Below are positions 60,361-64,000 of a DNA stretch of 64,000 nucleotides, piece by piece. The notes under the pieces were generated by a model. That model was not told where the DNA came from. It worked only from the letters and a program-made list of their open reading frames with translations, and ran no database searches. Source of the DNA: Pseudomonas brenneri (GTDB lineage Bacteria > Pseudomonadota > Gammaproteobacteria > Pseudomonadales > Pseudomonadaceae); NCBI RefSeq assembly GCF_007858285.1, contig NZ_VFIL01000004.1, positions 458,491 to 522,490 on the forward strand, in the 5' to 3' direction. The position numbers and the translations under genes were made by a program. Every line of letters starts with the position of its first letter. The stretch's first letter is position 1.

Positions 60361-62147
60361 AACCACGCTACCTGATCCTCGGACTGATTGCCCTGCTGGG
60401 CCTGGCGCCGCTGGTGCTCGCCCCCTACTACGTGACCTTGCTCAACTACATCGGCCTGTATGCCCTGGTGGTGCTTGGCCTGGTGCTGTTGACCGGGGTC
60501 GGCGGCATGACCAGCTTTGGCCAGGCCGCTTTTGTCGGCCTTGGGGCCTACACCACGGCATGGCTGACTACCGCCGAGCAACTGCCGACCTGGCTGCAAT
60601 GGGCGAGTGCCTCGCCGTGGCTGACTCTGCTGGTGGGCGTGGCCCTGACGGTGACGGTGGCGCTGATGCTGGGCGCCCTGACCCTGCGCCTGTCCGGGCA
60701 CTACCTGCCACTGGGCACCATCGCCTGGGGGCTTTCGCTCTACTATCTGTTCGGCACCCTGGAACCCCTGGGTGGCCATACCGGCGTCGGCGGGCTGCCA
60801 GCCATTTCCCTCGGCGGGATTTCCCTGGACCAGGGGGAAAAGATGTTCTACCTGATCTGGCTGGTGCTGGGCGCAGCGATGCTGATCACCCACAACCTGC
60901 TCGACTCCCGGGAAGGCCGCGCCATCCGTGCGCTCAAGGGCGGCCAGTTGATGGCTGAGTCCATGGGCGTCAACACCTTCCGTTCGAAGATGGTGATCTT
61001 TGTCATCGCCGCGCTGTTTGCCGCCGTATCGGGCTGGCTGTACGCCCATACCCAGCGCTTCGTCAATCCGACCCCGTTCGGCCTGGGCATGGGTATCGAT
61101 TACCTGTTCATGGCGCTGATCGGCGGGGTGGCCAGTATCTGGGGCGCACTGTTGGGCGCTGGCATCCTCACAGTGCTCAAGGAGTGGCTGCAAGATTGGC
61201 TGCCCCACCTGCTGGGCGACGGCGGCAACTACGAAACCATCGTCTTCGGCATCCTGATCGTGCTGCTGATGCACTGCGCGCCGGGCGGCCTGACGCCATG
61301 GCTGGGCAAGTGGTTCAAGGGCCGCACACGCACCGCGCCGTTGCCCCAGGCACAGGCCCTGCCCCGTCGCGCTGCGGTCGAACACGGCACCCGCATCCTG
61401 CAGGCCAACCAGGTGACCAAGCGCTACGGCGGCCTCGTCGCCAACAACCAGATGAACCTGCATATCGACGCCGGGGAAATCCTCGCCCTGATCGGTCCAA
61501 ATGGCGCTGGCAAAAGCACCTTGTTCAACCTGTTATCCGGGGTCGACAGGCCCACCTCAGGCGATATCCACTTCAAAGGCCTGCCCCTCAATGGCAAAAC
61601 CTCACGGCATGTCGCCCGCCTGGGCATGAGCCGCACCTTTCAGCACGTCAAACTGCTGCCCGGGATGAGCGTGCTGGAGAACGCCGCCCTCGGCGCCCAT
61701 TTGCGCGGGCACCAGGGGGTGATCGCCGCCAGCCTGAACCTGGACCGTGCCGAGGAGCAGCAGTTGCTGGCCGAGGCCCGTTATCAACTGGAACGGGTCG
61801 GTCTGGGTGACGCGTTGCAGGAGGACGCCGCGAGCCTGGCACTGGGGCAGCAACGTATCCTCGAAATCGCCCGCGCCCTGTGTGCCGATCCTTGCCTGTT
61901 ACTGCTGGACGAGCCTGCCGCGGGCCTGCGCCTCCAGGAGAAACAAGCCCTGACCGCACTGCTCAAACGCCTGCGCGCCGAAGGCATGGCGATCCTGCTG
62001 GTGGAGCACGACATGGACTTCGTCATGGGCCTGGTGGATCGCGTGGTGGTCATGGAGTTCGGCCAGCCCATCGCCCAGGGCCTGCCTGAAGAAGTGCAAA
62101 ACAACCCCGCAGTGCTTGAAGCCTATTTGGGAGGCGCAGACGCATGA
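60357..62147 (+). CDS. Fused branched-chain-type ABC permease (LivM) and ATPase (LivG)
   Basis: Two-domain protein of 596 aa. Residues 1-315 form a LivM-type permease (LLNYIGLYALVVLGLVLLTG, GMTSFGQAAFVGLGAYTTAW, LEPLGGHTGVGGLP). After a linker (about 316-340) residues 340-596 are a LivG ATPase: Walker [18 protein letters not shown], signature LALGQQRILEIARAL, Walker B LLLDEPAAGL, H-loop LLVEHDMDFVM. Such fusions are known in some proteobacteria. The ATG overlaps the previous stop, and the next gene overlaps in turn. Confidence 0.93.
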   Translation: MKPRYLILGLIALLGLAPLVLAPYYVTLLNYIGLYALVVLGLVLLTGVGGMTSFGQAAFVGLGAYTTAWLTTAEQLPTWLQWASASPWLTLLVGVALTVTVALMLGALTLRLSGHYLPLGTIAWGLSLYYLFGTLEPLGGHTGVGGLPAISLGGISLDQGEKMFYLIWLVLGAAMLITHNLLDSREGRAIRALKGGQLMAESMGVNTFRSKMVIFVIAALFAAVSGWLYAHTQRFVNPTPFGLGMGIDYLFMALIGGVASIWGALLGAGILTVLKEWLQDWLPHLLGDGGNYETIVFGILIVLLMHCAPGGLTPWLGKWFKGRTRTAPLPQAQALPRRAAVEHGTRILQANQVTKRYGGLVANNQMNLHIDAGEILALIGPNGAGKSTLFNLLSGVDRPTSGDIHFKGLPLNGKTSRHVARLGMSRTFQHVKLLPGMSVLENAALGAHLRGHQGVIAASLNLDRAEEQQLLAEARYQLERVGLGDALQEDAASLALGQQRILEIARALCADPCLLLLDEPAAGLRLQEKQALTALLKRLRAEGMAILLVEHDMDFVMGLVDRVVVMEFGQPIAQGLPEEVQNNPAVLEAYLGGADA

Positions 62148-62920
62148 ATATGCCAATGGAACCGTGCAACGCCGGCACCACCCTGCTGCAAATCGATAAC
62201 CTGAGCGTGGCCTATGGCAAGGTTGAAGCCTTGAGCAACGCCAGCCTGCGCGTCGGCGAAGGGCAGATTGTCACGGTCATCGGCCCCAATGGGGCCGGCA
62301 AGACCACCCTGCTGTCGGCAATCATGGGCGTCCTGGGCTCCCGGGGCCAGGTCAACTTCGACGGCACTCTGCAAAGCGTGCCCGAGGTGGAAGTGATGGT
62401 GGGCCGGGGCCTGGGCCTGGTGCCAGAAAAACGCGAACTCTTCACCTCGATGAGCGTCGCGGACAACCTGCTGCTGGGGGCGTTCCAGCGTCACCGCCGG
62501 GGCGAGCGTGACCACGGCCAGACACTCAAGCAGGTATACGACCTGTTCCCGCGCCTGTGGGAGAGGCGCGAGCAATTGGCCGCGACCTTGTCGGGGGGCG
62601 AGCGGCAGATGCTCGCCGTTGGCCGGGCGCTGATGGCCAAGCCACGCTTGCTGATGCTCGACGAGCCCAGCCTGGGCCTGGCGCCCCTGGTGACCCGCGA
62701 GATCTTCCGCATCATCAGCAGCCTGCGCGAGCAAGGGGTATCGATCCTGCTGGTGGAACAGAATGCACGGGCGGCGCTGCGGGTCGCCGACTACGCCTAC
62801 GTCCTGGAAACCGGCCAGATCGCCATGCACGGCCCCGCCCGGCAACTGGCCGACGACCCTAGGGTGATCGAGGCCTACCTGGGCCTGAGCAGCAAGCATC
62901 AGGAAATGCTCGCGAGCTGA
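62144..62920 (+). CDS. Branched-chain-type ABC transporter ATP-binding protein (LivF family)
   Basis: ATPase of 258 aa: Walker A IGPNGAGKTTLLSAIMG (about residues 45-61), signature TLSGGERQMLAVGRALM, Walker B LLMLDEPSLGLAPLV, H-loop ILLVEQNARAALRV. Pairs with the LivG part of the fused protein. The four-gene importer unit ends here, followed by a GC hairpin at 62931-62959. Confidence 0.93.
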   Translation: MNMPMEPCNAGTTLLQIDNLSVAYGKVEALSNASLRVGEGQIVTVIGPNGAGKTTLLSAIMGVLGSRGQVNFDGTLQSVPEVEVMVGRGLGLVPEKRELFTSMSVADNLLLGAFQRHRRGERDHGQTLKQVYDLFPRLWERREQLAATLSGGERQMLAVGRALMAKPRLLMLDEPSLGLAPLVTREIFRIISSLREQGVSILLVEQNARAALRVADYAYVLETGQIAMHGPARQLADDPRVIEAYLGLSSKHQEMLAS

Positions 62921-62930
62921 TTGCTCTATC

Positions 62931-62959
62931 CCGTGTGGGGCCCGATGGCTCCCACACGG
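62931..62959. terminator. Hairpin after the ABC importer genes
   Basis: CCGTGTGGG and CCCACACGG arms with an 11-base loop, 11 bp after the livF-like stop. No T-run follows, so it may be a degenerate REP with terminator-like or mRNA-stabilising action. Confidence 0.5.
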
Positions 62960-63029
62960 CGCGACAAGCGCGACGTTAATCACGTGAATATGCAACAATC
63001 GGTCGTTGTCCATTATTCGAAGCCCGAGC

Positions 63030-63506
63030 ATGACCACCGCGAAAAAACGTGTGAATCGTCATAACCCTGCCAGCCAGGATTTCAAGAAAGAAGAGTTCCC
63101 CTTCTACTGGCTCGCCCGGGTCAACGGGCGCTATTCCATGGCGATGGAAAAGGCCCTGAAAAAAGTCGACATGGACATTCCGCGCTGGCGCATCCTCCTG
63201 ATCCTCAAGGACAACGGCTCGTCGAGCATCTCGGAAATCTCCACCCACGCCATCGCCAAGCTGCCCACGGTGACCAAAATCGTCTACCGCATGAAAGCCG
63301 ACGGCCTGGTGCAGACCAATGTCTGCGCCAACGATGGGCGCGTCACCCAGGTCTCCTTGACAGAGGCCGGGTACCAGACCATCGAGCAGAGCCACAAGGT
63401 CACGGCGGATATTTTCAAGACCAGTTTCAAGGGCCTGACGGACGCGCAACTCAACAAGCTCAACAGCTTGCTGGAAACCCTGTTCGACAACCTGCCCGAA
63501 GACTGA
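63030..63506 (+). CDS. iacR: IacR, MarR-family regulator of indole-acetate catabolism
   Basis: MarR regulator of 158 aa: FPFYWLARVNGRYSMAMEKA, DIPRWRILLILKDNGSSSIS, HAIAKLPTVTKIVYRMKADG (recognition helix), VCANDGRVTQVSLTEAGYQT. It resembles IacR of P. putida 1290, the repressor of the iac genes. It is placed after the ABC importer in the same direction, away from its target operon. I chose the ATG at 63030 over a TTG at 63006. Confidence 0.86.
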   Translation: MTTAKKRVNRHNPASQDFKKEEFPFYWLARVNGRYSMAMEKALKKVDMDIPRWRILLILKDNGSSSISEISTHAIAKLPTVTKIVYRMKADGLVQTNVCANDGRVTQVSLTEAGYQTIEQSHKVTADIFKTSFKGLTDAQLNKLNSLLETLFDNLPED

Positions 63507-63516
63507 CCCTCCCCCC

Positions 63517-64000
63517 TGTAGAAGCGAGCTTGCTCGCGAAAATCCCACAAGCGCCACGGGCTACCTGTTGGCGCTGCGTTATCGTTAACGTTTTTCGCGA
63601 GCAAGCTCGCTCCTACAACTACATGGCGTGAATCAATAGCGGATCATCACCAATTTCTGTAGGCACGAGCTTGCTCGCGAAAATCCCACAAGCGCCACGG
63701 ACTACCTGTTGGCGCTGCGTTATCGTTAACGTTTTTCGCGAGCAAGCTCGCTCCTACAACTGCATGACGTGAATCAATAGCGGATCATTACCAATTTCTG
63801 TAGGAGCGAGCTTGCTCGCGAAAATCCCACAAGCGCCACGGGCTACCTGTTGGCGCTGCGTTATCGTTAACGTTTTTCGCGAGCAAGCTCGCTCCTACAA
63901 CTACGTGGTGTGAATCAATAGCGGATCATCACCAATTTCTGTAGGAGCGAGCTTGCTCGCGAAAATCCCACAAGCGCCACGGGCTACCTGTTGGCGCTGC
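63517..64000. repeat. Tandem array of 141-bp REPIN units
   Basis: Units begin at 63517, 63658, 63799 and 63940 (the last cut by the window end), an exact 141-bp period. Each has a 101-bp REPIN (TGTAGGAGCGAGCTTGCTCG ... CGAGCAAGCTCGCTCCTACA) and a 40-bp spacer holding GAATCAATAGCGGATCAT. The REPIN interior includes GCGTTATCGTTAACG. Units differ by only a few bases (for example GAAGCGAG and GGCACGAG at the left arms), so the array is recent. No gene is present after iacR. Confidence 0.92.

Noticed and set aside
63517..64000. Regular repeats as a possible CRISPR array
   Set aside because: The repeat is 101 bp with internal dyad symmetry and the 40-bp spacers are nearly identical to each other, unlike CRISPR; the arms are the known Pseudomonas REP type.

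Overview
The window looks like chromosomal DNA of a Pseudomonas of the fluorescens group. The evidence is high-GC coding sequence with NNG/NNC codon bias, OprD-type porins, a pfeRSAE-like siderophore block in the Pseudomonas gene order, and many REP/REPIN palindromes of the 'GTGGGAGC...' and 'TGTAGGAGCGAGCTTGCTCGCGAA' types that are abundant in this group. I see no rRNA, tRNA, prophage, insertion sequence or CRISPR array. It reads as a run of catabolic islands, each with its own regulator, transporter and outer-membrane porin.

Layout. (1) 1-2101: the 3' part of an amidase and a LysR regulator. (2) 2152-10142: a sugar-alcohol island with a LacI regulator, an SDR, an FGGY kinase, a zinc alcohol dehydrogenase resembling erythritol/L-threitol dehydrogenase, and a ribose-type ABC importer. 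A LacI-type palindrome lies just upstream of the binding-protein gene. (3) 10244-17554: miscellaneous genes. These are a sterol-desaturase-family hydroxylase, an SMP-30-like protein, a secreted PPC-type protein behind a near-consensus LexA box, a candidate membrane toxin with a small membrane partner, an Ais-like phosphatase and a serralysin-type protease. (4) 17719-20569: mdeR/mdeA (methionine gamma-lyase) and a DJ-1/AraC regulator. (5) 20627-31613: the homoprotocatechuate meta-cleavage (hpa) region with two hpaR paralogues, an OprD porin, hpaA and hpaG1-G2-E-D-F-X-H-I. Three REP elements lie between its genes. (6) 31819-40295: a probable aromatic-amine uptake and oxidation island (flavoprotein oxidase, cupin, FeaR-like regulator, APC permease, porin, FeaB-like aldehyde dehydrogenase, RidA). 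Its product could feed the hpa pathway.

(7) 40540-47030: a DUF1835 protein, then a catecholate siderophore system (pfeE, pfeA, pfeS, pfeR) with a Fur-like site. (8) 47237-48405: an unlisted 32-aa ORF overlapping a royal-jelly/yellow-family lipoprotein gene. (9) 48602-63506: an indole-3-acetate catabolism (iac) island, iacH-A-B-I-C-D-E-F-G plus an OprD porin on the minus strand. Across a 705-bp AT-rich gap lie a branched-chain-type ABC importer (with a permease-ATPase fusion) and the MarR regulator iacR on the plus strand. (10) 63517-64000: a 141-bp tandem array of REPINs that continues past the window end.

Working together: islands 5 and 6 can be read as one route, aromatic amine to arylacetaldehyde to hydroxyphenylacetate to succinate semialdehyde plus pyruvate. 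The ring hydroxylase hpaBC is not in the window. A shared 12-bp palindrome, TAACATGTTAAC, lies upstream of both the hpa porin/hpaR gene and the amine-island regulator. Island 9 would convert indole-acetate towards catechol; catechol-cleavage genes are also absent here.
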